This document shows, one piece after another, positions 9,266 to 17,677 of a stretch of DNA of 64,000 nt. Position numbers and translations under genes: made by a program. A model generated the notes under the pieces. It was given only the letters and a program-made list of their open reading frames with translations, searched no databases and was not told where the DNA came from. Position 1 is the first letter of the stretch, and each line of letters starts with the position of its first letter. Where the stretch lies: positions 186,001 to 250,000 of the forward strand of contig SJCO01000002.1 in NCBI GenBank assembly GCA_005217565.1, written 5' to 3'. The stretch comes from Puteibacter caeruleilacunae (GTDB lineage Bacteria > Bacteroidota > Bacteroidia > Bacteroidales > Prolixibacteraceae).

Positions 9266-10951
9266 CTAGTTATCGATACATTTTTTAACACTTTTAAGTA
9301 TTTCGGCTTCTTTCAATGTAACCTTTTCAACCATATCTTCTGCCTCGGCCAATACGGCATTTACGAATTCTTTATCATCATAATCTGCCGCATTAATCTT
9401 TACATTTAAATATGCCCCCATCACAGCTGTTCTTGCACATAATGCTCCTACTCCGGCATCTGAAACAGAGTTTGGATTACCAATTGTTGCCATAGTCTCA
9501 ATAACATCCATCGAATCTAAAGCAACTCTCATAACCTTTAAAGGAATTTCTATTGCAAACTTAGTTGCAGCCTGAATAGCTTTTTTTCTCTCTGCTTTTT
9601 CAGCATCCGTTCCTTTAGGCAAGCCGAATGCAGCCATAATCTGATTAAATGCATTGGTATCTTCATCAACCAAACGAAGCAACTCCTCATTATAAGCCTT
9701 TCCTTTATCAGCCCAATCAGAAAATTCTTCCCAACGATCATCCCATCCACGCTTGTGCGAAGAAAGGTTTGCAACCATCGTAGCTAAAGAAATACCTAAT
9801 GAGCCAACATATGCAGAAACTGAACCACCTCCTGGTGCTGGCGATTCAGAAGCCGTCTCATAAGCAAACCCTTTAACAGTTAAATCAATCAGTTTCTCTT
9901 GATCATCCTCCAACATGTATTCAATGATCTTCTTTTTAGGATCAAAAGGATAAAGTTCATCTAAACCAAGCGACTTAACGGCAATCTTAATTATTTCTTC
10001 ATCAGAGATACCAGTTGAACGATTTTGCTTTTTTAAGAAGTACTTACCAGCATCAAGCATCGCCTTAAGTGGTACTACACCAACCAATTCAGATCCTGTA
10101 ACTCTAATTCCTCTCTCCTGGGCACGCTGACATGTCTTGTCAAATGCCTCATGGATTGAAGTCACATTGATATCTGTAAGGTTAATAGAAATTTGAGCAA
10201 TTCCATATTCTTCTATATACCACCCAATCGCTCTGGTAGCTTTTAAGTCTCCTGCTACACGAACAGGTTCTCCATTTTCATCTTTGACAACCTTACCTGT
10301 AACTTTATTCCCTTCACGCAAAATTCGTCCTGCCTCACGAATATCAAATGCAATAGCATTAGCTCTTCGGGTTGATGTGGTATTTAGATTCACATTATAT
10401 GCTACAAGGAAGTTACGCGCACCAATAGCTGTAACACCTGATTTTGAATTAAACTCAGCTGGGCCATAGTCAGGCTTCCATTCCGGCTTAGTCAACTTTT
10501 CTTTTAATCCTTCATATTCTCCAGAACGACAGAAAGCAAGGCTTTTTCTTTCAGGTTGCTTGGCCGCAAACTCATAACAGTAAATAGGAATACCTAACTC
10601 GTCCCCTACCCGTTGTGCTAATTTATAAGCATATTCTACAGCCTCTTCCATTGTAATATTCGAAACTGGAATAAGTGGACACACATCCGTAGCCCCAAAT
10701 CTTGGATGCGCCCCTTTATGTTTCGACATATCGATTAATTCAGAAGCTGTCTTTATTCCTTGAAATGCTGCTTCAATCACACTATCAGGATCACCCACAA
10801 AAGTTACAACTGTTCTGTTGGTAGCTTTACCTGGATCTACATCTAACATTTTAACACCATCGACAGCTTCAATAGCATCGGTGATCTGCTTTATTACTTT
10901 TTCATCGTTCCCTTCTGAGAAATTAGGAACACATTCTAATATTTGCTTCAT
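9266..10951 (-). CDS. ftcD: Bifunctional glutamate formimidoyltransferase / formimidoyltetrahydrofolate cyclodeaminase
   Basis: The 561-residue cytoplasmic enzyme covers the last step of histidine breakdown. It moves the formimino group of N-formimino-glutamate to tetrahydrofolate, then releases ammonia to give methenyl-tetrahydrofolate. Residues 1-300 are the formiminotransferase halves, with the N-terminal CVPNFSEG and KGAHPRFGATDVCPLIPV. Residues about 345-555 are the cyclodeaminase four-helix domain (SPAPGGGSVSAYVGSLG; NPNSVSDAGVGALCARTAVMGAYLN). The fused length matches the mammalian-type enzyme that many Bacteroidota carry. It lies 78 bases downstream of hutI on the same strand, so they form a hut unit. 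hutH and hutU are not in the window. Confidence 0.96.
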   Translation of the reverse strand: MKQILECVPNFSEGNDEKVIKQITDAIEAVDGVKMLDVDPGKATNRTVVTFVGDPDSVIEAAFQGIKTASELIDMSKHKGAHPRFGATDVCPLIPVSNITMEEAVEYAYKLAQRVGDELGIPIYCYEFAAKQPERKSLAFCRSGEYEGLKEKLTKPEWKPDYGPAEFNSKSGVTAIGARNFLVAYNVNLNTTSTRRANAIAFDIREAGRILREGNKVTGKVVKDENGEPVRVAGDLKATRAIGWYIEEYGIAQISINLTDINVTSIHEAFDKTCQRAQERGIRVTGSELVGVVPLKAMLDAGKYFLKKQNRSTGISDEEIIKIAVKSLGLDELYPFDPKKKIIEYMLEDDQEKLIDLTVKGFAYETASESPAPGGGSVSAYVGSLGISLATMVANLSSHKRGWDDRWEEFSDWADKGKAYNEELLRLVDEDTNAFNQIMAAFGLPKGTDAEKAERKKAIQAATKFAIEIPLKVMRVALDSMDVIETMATIGNPNSVSDAGVGALCARTAVMGAYLNVKINAADYDDKEFVNAVLAEAEDMVEKVTLKEAEILKSVKKCIDN

Positions 10952-11029
10952 CCTTTCTATAGATTTTATCGTTATAAAGATTCAGGGAACAAACACCAAT
11001 TCTCCCTTTCAACCTCATATAATATACTA

Positions 11030-12280
11030 TTATATCACTTCACCATTCAGTATTACGGTATCAATCAAATCTGAGCCATATGCATATGGTAGAAATTCGT
11101 AACATGATACTTCTTTCGTTATAAATACATTGGCTTTTTTACCTCGGGTTATTGTTCCCAAACATTCATCCACTCCCATTGCATAAGCTGTATTTATAGT
11201 TGTAGCATTAATCACCTCCTCAGGTAACATCTTATATTTAATACATCCTAACGATTGTACAAATTTCATATTTCCAGAAGGAGATGATCCGGGATTATAA
11301 TCAGAAGCCAAGGCAACAGGTAATCCTGCTTCCATCATCTTACGAGCAGGAGACAACTGCATACCTAGGAAAAAAGCGGCTCCTGGTAAAATTGTAGGCA
11401 TTGTTTCACTTCCCTTTAAAACAGCGATTTCCTCATCACCCACAAATTCCAGATGATCAACCGACAATGCGCCATATTTTACACCAACTTGTATTCCACC
11501 TGTCAATCCTAACTCATTGGCATGAATCTTTGGCTTTAATCCATATTTCATCCCTGTCATTAAAATACGATCGGTATCTTCTACCGTAAAAAATCCCTTA
11601 TCGCAGAAAACATCAATATAGTCGGCCAAGCCTTCTCCGGCCACTTGAGGGATCATTTCATTAATTACTAAATCAACGTATTTTGTTTGATCTGCTTTAT
11701 ACTCCATCGGAATAGCATGCGCACCAAGAAAAGTTGATTTTATCGTCAATGGAGTTTCATATTTCAACCTCCGAATAACCCTTAGCATCTTCATTTCATC
11801 CTCGGTATTCAAACCATAACCACTTTTTATCTCAGCGGCACCTGTTCCTAGACCAGCAATCTCAATTGCACGCTCAAATGCCTGATCGAACAACTCATCC
11901 TCCGAAGTTTCATGCAATAACTTTGCTGAATTCAGAATTCCACCACCACGTCGGGCAATCTCTTCATAACTCAGACCATTAATTTTATCTACAAATTCCT
12001 TCTCTCGGCTGGAAGGATATACAATATGAGTATGTGAATCGCAATACGAAGGACAGACTAATTTTCCTGAACAATTAATTTCTTCAAGGACATCAGCTTC
12101 AGCAAACTGATCATAATCCAGATCATCCATCAATCCATAGTCGTCGATTTTCCCCTCATCAATATATAGAAAGGCATTCTCTATAACCGACAACTTCTTC
12201 ATCTCTTCGCCCGCCTTATATCTATTTGGCGAATCCTCAACTTGTATTAACTGCTTAATATTGGTTAGTAATAAACTCAT
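11030..12280 (-). CDS. hutI: Imidazolonepropionase
   Basis: This 416-residue enzyme of the amidohydrolase superfamily hydrolyses imidazolone propionate to N-formimino-glutamate, the substrate of the ftcD product next to it. Metal-binding motifs are visible in order: SHTHIVYPSSREKEF (about residue 81), IHANELG (about 252) and VDHLEF, then the late SDYNPGSSP with the conserved Asp. The early HETSEDELFDQAFERA and GAAEIKSGYGL are typical of HutI. It reads away from the YfcC-type transporter across a short divergent region. Family and reaction are secure. Confidence 0.96.
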   Translation of the reverse strand: MSLLLTNIKQLIQVEDSPNRYKAGEEMKKLSVIENAFLYIDEGKIDDYGLMDDLDYDQFAEADVLEEINCSGKLVCPSYCDSHTHIVYPSSREKEFVDKINGLSYEEIARRGGGILNSAKLLHETSEDELFDQAFERAIEIAGLGTGAAEIKSGYGLNTEDEMKMLRVIRRLKYETPLTIKSTFLGAHAIPMEYKADQTKYVDLVINEMIPQVAGEGLADYIDVFCDKGFFTVEDTDRILMTGMKYGLKPKIHANELGLTGGIQVGVKYGALSVDHLEFVGDEEIAVLKGSETMPTILPGAAFFLGMQLSPARKMMEAGLPVALASDYNPGSSPSGNMKFVQSLGCIKYKMLPEEVINATTINTAYAMGVDECLGTITRGKKANVFITKEVSCYEFLPYAYGSDLIDTVILNGEVI

Positions 12281-12412
12281 CTTGAAAACATATTATTTAT
12301 GCAACGAATTTAATAAAATAGCAGTACCAAAATTCATGTTTTACAATAGCTGCATTTCTCACTCTTTAAATTTATACCTAAGAAATGTCATAAAGGCTTA
12401 TTCCTTATTTTT

Positions 12413-12420
12413 TATATTTG
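12413..12420 (+). promoter_or_regulatory. Probable -7 element of the YfcC-type gene
   Basis: TATATTTG matches TAnnTTTG and lies 26 bases before the ATG at 12447. A clear TTTG at the -33 position was not found, so this is a half-site call. Confidence 0.45.
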
Positions 12421-12446
12421 TCGCACAAAAACCAACAAATAATATC

Positions 12447-14042
12447 ATGTTTAAGAAAGTTCCTCATACTTACGTAATTGTTTTTTCTATTATTGTCCTT
12501 GCTGGAATATTAACCTGGATTATCCCGGGAGGAGAGTTTGAGCGTACAACTACCGTAGTCAACGGCGTTGAGCGAGAAATAATCAAAGGAGACTCCTTTC
12601 ATCAAACCGAAAGTCACCCTCAAACCTGGGAAATACTATCTGCCTTTTTCAAAGGATTTGTCAACACTGCCGACATAATCGTCTTCATCTTAATGATTGG
12701 TGGAGCATTTTGGATACTTAATGACAGTAAAGCTATTGATGTAGGAATTTACTCATTTCTAGAAAAAGCTAAGCAACTTGAAAAACATAAGCTACTTAAG
12801 AAACTGGGGATTGAAAATATCATCATCACATTGATCATGCTCGTCTTTAGTGTGTTTGGAGCTGTTTTTGGCATGAGTGAAGAAACAATTGCATTTATAA
12901 TCATATTTGTTCCTTTAGCCATTTCGATGGGATATGATTCAATTGTTGGAATATGCCTGTGCTTTGTCGCTGCAGGTTTAGGATTTGCAGGAGCAGTTCT
13001 TAATCCGTTTACGATAGGAATTGCCCAAGGCCTTTCGAATATTCCTTTATTCTCAGGTATTGAATACCGTCTTTTCTGTTGGATTGCAATCAATCTTGTA
13101 GGTATTATATGGATTCTTCGTTACGCACGCAAAATCAAAAAAGATCCACAAAAATCTGTGGTGTATGAATCTGATGCCTACTGGAGAAACAAAGAGACCA
13201 CTGAAGTTGAAGATATCATCACAAAACCAGGAAAGCATGCTTGGGGTACATTTATATTTACTCTAGCAATAATGATCATCTTCTCAGTAATGTACCCAAA
13301 TTCAATTTTGAAAATTGGTAATGCTGAATTTTCAGCACCAGCAATTCCTGTAACAACAGCCTTATTTGCCATTACAAGTTTTCTGGCATTACGTAAAACC
13401 ACACACTTCTTTGTTCTAAACCTTCTATTCTTCACCATTTTCTTCCTTATCATTGGAGTTATGGGATATAGTTGGTACGTAATGGAGATTGCAACCATAT
13501 TCCTGGCTATGGGATTATTGGCAGGAATGGCCATGGGTAATGATGCCAATCGCATTGTGAAGTTATTTATTGATGGAACAAAAGATATTCTGTCGGCTGC
13601 ATTAGTCGTTGGTCTTGCTGGCGGTATTGTGGTCATTCTAAATCAGGGTAATATTATTGATCCGATATTAAACTCAATTGCAGAGTCGATGAAAGACATG
13701 GGAAGCATCGCTTCTGTTGGTATGATGTACATTTTCCAAACAATTCTTAACGTTATTATTCCATCCGGTTCTGGTAAAGCAGCACTGACAATGCCTATCA
13801 TGTCACAATTTTCTGACTTAATAGGTATTTCGCGTCAAGCCACAGTTATGGCATTCCAATTTGGAGATGGTTTTACGAATATGATTACACCAACATCTCC
13901 AGTACTTATTGGAGTATTGGGAGTAGCTAAAATACCATTTGATAAATGGGTAAAATGGATAGGACCTTTTATGCTTGTATTAATTGCACTCGGATTTCTT
14001 TTATTGATCCCAACTGTGACGATGCAACTTAATGGATTCTAA
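12447..14042 (+). CDS. YfcC-family membrane transporter
   Basis: The product has 531 residues from the ATG at 12447. An in-frame upstream ATG at 12261 would overlap hutI and the -7 element, and would add a tail unlike the family, so it was rejected. MFKKVPHTYVIVFSIIVLAGILTWIIPGGEF is the standard YfcC start (first 20 residues diagnostic), followed by about 12 hydrophobic segments, GMSEETIAFIIIFVPLA and the family-like IPSGSGKAALTMPIMSQ and GDGFTNMITPTS. YfcC proteins belong to the DcuC-like carrier group and are usually taken as carboxylate or amino-acid carriers. Placement opposite hutI/ftcD suggests uptake of histidine, urocanate or a product such as glutamate, but that is inference. Confidence 0.88.
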   Translation: MFKKVPHTYVIVFSIIVLAGILTWIIPGGEFERTTTVVNGVEREIIKGDSFHQTESHPQTWEILSAFFKGFVNTADIIVFILMIGGAFWILNDSKAIDVGIYSFLEKAKQLEKHKLLKKLGIENIIITLIMLVFSVFGAVFGMSEETIAFIIIFVPLAISMGYDSIVGICLCFVAAGLGFAGAVLNPFTIGIAQGLSNIPLFSGIEYRLFCWIAINLVGIIWILRYARKIKKDPQKSVVYESDAYWRNKETTEVEDIITKPGKHAWGTFIFTLAIMIIFSVMYPNSILKIGNAEFSAPAIPVTTALFAITSFLALRKTTHFFVLNLLFFTIFFLIIGVMGYSWYVMEIATIFLAMGLLAGMAMGNDANRIVKLFIDGTKDILSAALVVGLAGGIVVILNQGNIIDPILNSIAESMKDMGSIASVGMMYIFQTILNVIIPSGSGKAALTMPIMSQFSDLIGISRQATVMAFQFGDGFTNMITPTSPVLIGVLGVAKIPFDKWVKWIGPFMLVLIALGFLLLIPTVTMQLNGF

Positions 14043-14051
14043 TAAAACACA

Positions 14052-14088
14052 ACTGATGACATGCTCTTTAAAGAAGCATGTCATCAGT
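14052..14088. terminator. Bidirectional terminator between convergent genes
   Basis: A perfect 14-bp inverted repeat (14052-14065 with 14075-14088) has a 9-base loop. It sits 9 bases after the transporter stop and 5 bases after the convergent esterase stop. The minus side is followed by a T-rich stretch, TTGTGTTTTATT. Confidence 0.75.
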
Positions 14089-14093
14089 CAACT

Positions 14094-15347
14094 TTATAAT
14101 TTCACAAAGCGGTACACCTGATGAGAACCTCCATGTTGTATTTCAATAAAATAGATCCCTGACGACAAAGCTCCAGGATTCCATACGAATCTCTCCTCTT
14201 TGACATTATTCACCTGAAACACAGGCTTTCCAACTACCGAATAAATACGAATATTACTATCGACCTCAATTCCATCAACAACCAATTGATCTCTCATAGG
14301 ATTAGGATAAATCTTCAATACTTCTGACTCTTGAAACTCTGCAATAGCATCCACCAAATTTGTTGTAGTATCCATCACATTTATTAAAAACTCCACTGCC
14401 TCAGGGAAACGAATAATAAGTTTATTCGAATGATCTCCATCATCCTGCTTGAAAACATAATTTTCCACACCATAAAAGTCTAATGAATCTTTAAAGTTTT
14501 CATTCTGAGGAAATAATTGATGATCATCGTTTGTTCCACAGTAAAAATACACTCCCATGGTAGGATCTCCACCCCAACTTGCAACCAAGTGTGCTGGATT
14601 ATGCACTGCCCAGCGCTTAAGAACATCATCATCCTTGGTTCCATCACTCTTTATGGGGAAATCAACCTTTGTTTCATTATTCAAGTTAGGAGAAAAAGCA
14701 CCTGCCATGGAAAAAGCCAATTGTGTTTTTGTTCCACTTCCCTCAAATTCAAAGCCATAAGGAGCTTGCCCTCCATTTTCAGCCAATACCAATGGAAGCA
14801 ACTCCTGCCAGCGTACAATATTTAACGGACCACTTAAAGAAGCAATACCAGCAAACTGATCAGGATACTTTAGAGCCAACTTCATTGAACCTATACCTCC
14901 CATAGAATGTCCCATAATTGACATTCCTCTCCTTCCCTCAATAACTCGATATGTTTTTCGAACATGTTCAATAAGATCTTCCATGATATAATTCTCATAG
15001 TCACCATACAACTCCGAATTAGTGTAGAAACTACCAAGATAAGGCTCTACCTGACCGTTTGGCATAATCAGAATTGTTTTAAACAAATCAGGATAAGCTA
15101 TACGAAACAATGCCTCCTGTTCATTGATTGGATCAGCATAAGAGTCAGGTCCAACCTCTGCTCCATGCAAGAAAATAATAACTGGAAAATTTTTCTCTGT
15201 ATCCGTATTATACCCATCAGGATATGACACGTAGTATTCCATATCTTTGTCTAATGCTTTACTGAAAAAAGAGGTGGGAGTAAACACCTGTGCATTCAAT
15301 GCACTGAATAACAACAATAAAACAATCGAGAGTAAAATTGTCTTCAT
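14094..15347 (-). CDS. Secreted esterase with a T9SS sorting tail
   Basis: The 417-residue product has a signal peptide (residues 1-19, ending LNA before Gln). It then has an alpha/beta-hydrolase domain of the esterase D / PF00756 type. The nucleophile elbow is GHSMGG (Ser148), the oxyanion region is FLHGAEVG (59-66), and later CGTNDDH and DDGDHSNKL offer the acid and His. From about residue 345, KIYPNPMRDQLVVDG through to YRFVKL is a classic type A T9SS C-terminal sorting domain, so the enzyme should be exported through the outer membrane and then anchored or released. Such enzymes often remove acyl groups from polysaccharides or act as feruloyl or lipid esterases; the substrate is not clear. 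It stands alone between two hairpins. Confidence 0.9.
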   Translation of the reverse strand: MKTILLSIVLLLLFSALNAQVFTPTSFFSKALDKDMEYYVSYPDGYNTDTEKNFPVIIFLHGAEVGPDSYADPINEQEALFRIAYPDLFKTILIMPNGQVEPYLGSFYTNSELYGDYENYIMEDLIEHVRKTYRVIEGRRGMSIMGHSMGGIGSMKLALKYPDQFAGIASLSGPLNIVRWQELLPLVLAENGGQAPYGFEFEGSGTKTQLAFSMAGAFSPNLNNETKVDFPIKSDGTKDDDVLKRWAVHNPAHLVASWGGDPTMGVYFYCGTNDDHQLFPQNENFKDSLDFYGVENYVFKQDDGDHSNKLIIRFPEAVEFLINVMDTTTNLVDAIAEFQESEVLKIYPNPMRDQLVVDGIEVDSNIRIYSVVGKPVFQVNNVKEERFVWNPGALSSGIYFIEIQHGGSHQVYRFVKL

Positions 15348-15543
15348 AGCGATGATCTTTTATCCATAAACAATTGCAAAAAGAAAGCTTATGCATAATC
15401 TTCGCTTGCTGACTTTAAGGGGTTGACTGTGAAGATGTATTATCGCAAGATCACATAATTCTCGTAAAAGTAAGCCTATAAAAAACTATCATTCGCTTCT
15501 CTTTGATTTACTCTTGATAATACTCATTCAAAAAAAAAAGGAT
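15348..15543. other. Gap upstream of the esterase, no gene seen
   Basis: This stretch should carry the esterase promoter. TACTTTTA on the minus strand near 15470 is a one-off match to the -7 consensus without a good -33 partner. No ORF or strong repeat was seen. Confidence 0.3.
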
Positions 15544-15576
15544 ACAAAAAAGCCTTACACTTTTGTGTAAGGCTTT
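15544..15576 (-). terminator. Rho-independent terminator of the ferredoxin gene
   Basis: A perfect 12-bp stem (15549-15560 with 15565-15576, AAAGCCTTACAC and its complement) has a TTTT-type 4-base loop. It is followed on the minus strand by a T-run and then a second, longer one. Confidence 0.88.
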
Positions 15577-15601
15577 AAATTTTTATGCTAACAAAGCATC
15601 T

Positions 15602-15769
15602 CTATTCAGGAGAAATCGCTTCAGTTGGGCAAACATCTGCACATGAACCACAGTCAGTACAAAGTTCTGCATCAATAGTATAGATATCACCTTCAGCAAT
15701 AGCTTCTACAGGACATTCGTCTACACATGTTCCGCAAGCAATACAATCTTCAGAAATAACGTAAGCCAT
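15602..15769 (-). CDS. 2[4Fe-4S] ferredoxin, 55 residues
   Basis: This tiny gene encodes a small acidic cytoplasmic electron carrier. It has two full cluster motifs: C9-x2-C12-x2-C15-x3-CP (19-20), and C37-x2-C40-x2-C43-x3-CP (47-48). The two halves mirror each other, as in clostridial-type ferredoxins, which pass electrons to or from enzymes such as pyruvate:ferredoxin oxidoreductase, hydrogenase or Rnf. Its presence fits an anaerobic or facultative lifestyle. It has its own promoter (15812-15841) and terminator (15544-15576), so it is monocistronic. All cluster ligands are intact. Confidence 0.97.
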   Translation of the reverse strand: MAYVISEDCIACGTCVDECPVEAIAEGDIYTIDAELCTDCGSCADVCPTEAISPE

Positions 15770-15811
15770 AACTTAAAATTTAAATTGTTTTTTTTTGTTC
15801 CAAAGTCAGTA

Positions 15812-15841
15812 CAAATGTAAGAAGAATGTGATTAAATCAAA
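15812..15841 (-). promoter_or_regulatory. Promoter of the ferredoxin gene
   Basis: On the minus strand TTTG (15838-15841), an 18-base spacer and TACATTTG (15812-15819) match the Bacteroidota consensus. The predicted start near 15806 leaves a leader of about 37 bases. Confidence 0.75.
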
Positions 15842-15993
15842 GTTATCAGTTTATACTTTCTTGTTTAATTGATAACAATTATTATTACATTTACATGGCA
15901 ACAAACAATTAACCAGTTCTTTAAGAGATCCAAAAACTTAACTTCTGGTTTGCAGACATTTATGTAATTTCAAACGAGTTTAAATAAATATTG

Positions 15994-16821
15994 ATGGAAA
16001 TATCACAAAATATCTTGTACGCGTTCCTGCTTACTCTTTTTGCAGGATTATCGACCGGTGTAGGTAGTGCAATTGCCTTTTTTGCCAAGAGAACTAACAC
16101 AAAATTATTAACAATTGCCTTGGGATTCTCAGCAGGAGTAATGATCTATGTATCATTCATTGAGATATTTCCAACAGCTGAAGAGGCATTACAAATGAGG
16201 TTTGGCGATCTCTCAGGAACATGGTATACCGTGGTTGCCTTTTTCGGAGGAATGCTATTAATTGCTTTAATTGATAAATTCATTCCATCATTTGAGAACC
16301 CTCACGAGATGCAGAGTATTGAAAAAATGCAAGATGAAGAGCAAGCAAAACAGTTCCGGAAGTTATATCGAATGGGAATTCTTACAGCTGTTGCACTTGC
16401 CATTCACAACTTCCCTGAAGGATTAGCAACTTTTGCTGCTGCATTAAATGATCCCTCAGTTGGTATTGCCATTGCAATAGCGATTGCCATTCACAATATT
16501 CCAGAAGGAATTGCAGTGTCAGTACCTATTTATTATGCCACAGGCAGCAGAAAGAAAGCTTTTTGGTACTCATTTCTATCTGGATTAAGTGAGCCATTGG
16601 GAGCAATTGTAGGTTTTATAGTCCTTATGCCATTTATCAACGACCAGAATATGGAAGTTATATTTGGTGCTATACTTGCCAGTGTTGCCGGGATTATGGT
16701 ATTCATTTCATTCGACGAACTTCTTCCTTCTGCCGAAGAATATGGAGAACACCATCTGGCTGTGTACGGTCTTATCGGCGGGATGGCCGTTATGGCATTA
16801 AGTCTGATGGCATTCATATAA
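15994..16821 (+). CDS. zupT: ZIP-family divalent metal transporter (ZupT-like)
   Basis: The 275-residue inner-membrane protein imports zinc and related divalent cations. It has eight hydrophobic segments. The two ZIP metal-site helices are plain: HNFPEGLATFAAAL (about residue 131) and AIHNIPEGIAVSVPIYYATG (about 166), with a variable His-poor loop between TM3 and TM4. A TTG codon directly precedes the ATG; the ATG at 15994 is taken as the start. Divergent from the ferredoxin gene, it has TACATTTA near 15890 as a possible -7 element. A long inverted repeat ends the gene. ZupT is the closest named member; metal preference is not readable from sequence. Confidence 0.92.
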   Translation: MEISQNILYAFLLTLFAGLSTGVGSAIAFFAKRTNTKLLTIALGFSAGVMIYVSFIEIFPTAEEALQMRFGDLSGTWYTVVAFFGGMLLIALIDKFIPSFENPHEMQSIEKMQDEEQAKQFRKLYRMGILTAVALAIHNFPEGLATFAAALNDPSVGIAIAIAIAIHNIPEGIAVSVPIYYATGSRKKAFWYSFLSGLSEPLGAIVGFIVLMPFINDQNMEVIFGAILASVAGIMVFISFDELLPSAEEYGEHHLAVYGLIGGMAVMALSLMAFI

Positions 16822-16830
16822 ACCAGAAAC

Positions 16831-16871
16831 AATTAACACTAAAAGTGCATAATGCACCTTTAGTGTTAATT
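16831..16871. terminator. Bidirectional terminator overlapping the 3' end of nth
   Basis: A 13-bp perfect outer stem (16831-16843 with 16859-16871) has an inner GTGCAT/ATGCAC pairing that almost closes it. The inverted repeat covers the stop codon of the convergent endonuclease gene (16866-16868), so the two genes share it. Confidence 0.72.
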
Positions 16872-17513
16872 GTCCTGCACCTCCTTCTCATAGTACTTAC
16901 ACAACTCCTTCAAACCACACTGCTTGCATTTCGGTTTTCGCGCAAGACAAACATAACGCCCGTGTAATATCAACCAATGATGCGCAGTAGCAACCAATTC
17001 CTCAGGAATATACCTCATCAATTGTTTCTCTGTTTCCAGTGGTGTCTTAGAATTTGTAGTTAAACCAATTCGTGCAGAAACTCTGAATACATGAGTATCG
17101 ACTGCCATAGCTGGTTTATCATAGATTACCGATGCAATCACATTCGCAGTCTTACGTCCTACTCCTGGCAATTTTTGTAATTCCTTAATATCATCAGGAA
17201 CCACCCCCTCGAAATCCTGTGTCAACATTCTCGCCATTCCCACCAAATGCTTTGACTTATTATTGGGATATGAACAAGATCGTATATAATCAAACACCTC
17301 TTCTGGTTCAGCCTCAGCAAGCTTAAAAGGATCGGGATAACGCTTAAACAAATCCGGCGTCATCATATTCACCCTTTTATCGGTACACTGAGCCGACAAA
17401 ATCACTGCTACCAGTAGCTCATATGGATTACTATAATCTAATTCGGTCTCTGCCACAGGCATATTCACCTTAAAATATTCTATCAGTTGTTCAAATCGTT
17501 CCTTCTTCTTCAT
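16866..17513 (-). CDS. nth: Endonuclease III (DNA glycosylase / AP lyase)
   Basis: The 215-residue base-excision repair enzyme removes oxidised pyrimidines. The helix-hairpin-helix with the catalytic Lys is LQKLPGVGRKTANVIA, followed by the catalytic Asp in AVDTHVFRVSARIGL. The C-terminal [4Fe-4S] cluster has C-x6-C-x2-C-x5-C spacing (CLARKPKCKQCGLKELC). All key residues are present. An in-frame ATG at 17537 would add MFDELQST. The ATG at 17513 (MKKKERFEQL) matches the usual family start better and is chosen. Its neighbours are unrelated housekeeping genes. Confidence 0.96.
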   Translation of the reverse strand: MKKKERFEQLIEYFKVNMPVAETELDYSNPYELLVAVILSAQCTDKRVNMMTPDLFKRYPDPFKLAEAEPEEVFDYIRSCSYPNNKSKHLVGMARMLTQDFEGVVPDDIKELQKLPGVGRKTANVIASVIYDKPAMAVDTHVFRVSARIGLTTNSKTPLETEKQLMRYIPEELVATAHHWLILHGRYVCLARKPKCKQCGLKELCKYYEKEVQDN

Positions 17514-17650
17514 AGTTGATTGTAATTCATCAAACACGAGACATCAATTAACCACATTGTCTTGTAGGTAATTTGATGCACACTTGCTCATTATTCCTCC
17601 AAAACTAACAATTTTGTTACTACCCAACAATTAGTTCTCAGAAGATATCG

Positions 17651-17658
17651 TATTTTTG
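17651..17658 (+). promoter_or_regulatory. Probable -7 element of the ABC-F gene
   Basis: TATTTTTG fits TAnnTTTG and lies 19 bases before the ATG at 17678. No TTTG at a proper distance is visible; TTAG at 17631 is the nearest. Confidence 0.4.
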
Positions 17659-17677
17659 TCTTCTTAAATAAAGCAAC

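Noticed and set aside
9550-9774. ORF within ftcD in another frame
   Set aside because: Shadow of a well-conserved gene; no independent support.
12261-12446. N-terminal extension of the YfcC-type protein
   Set aside because: It would overlap hutI, cover the -7 element and add residues unlike the family; the ATG at 12447 gives the standard start.
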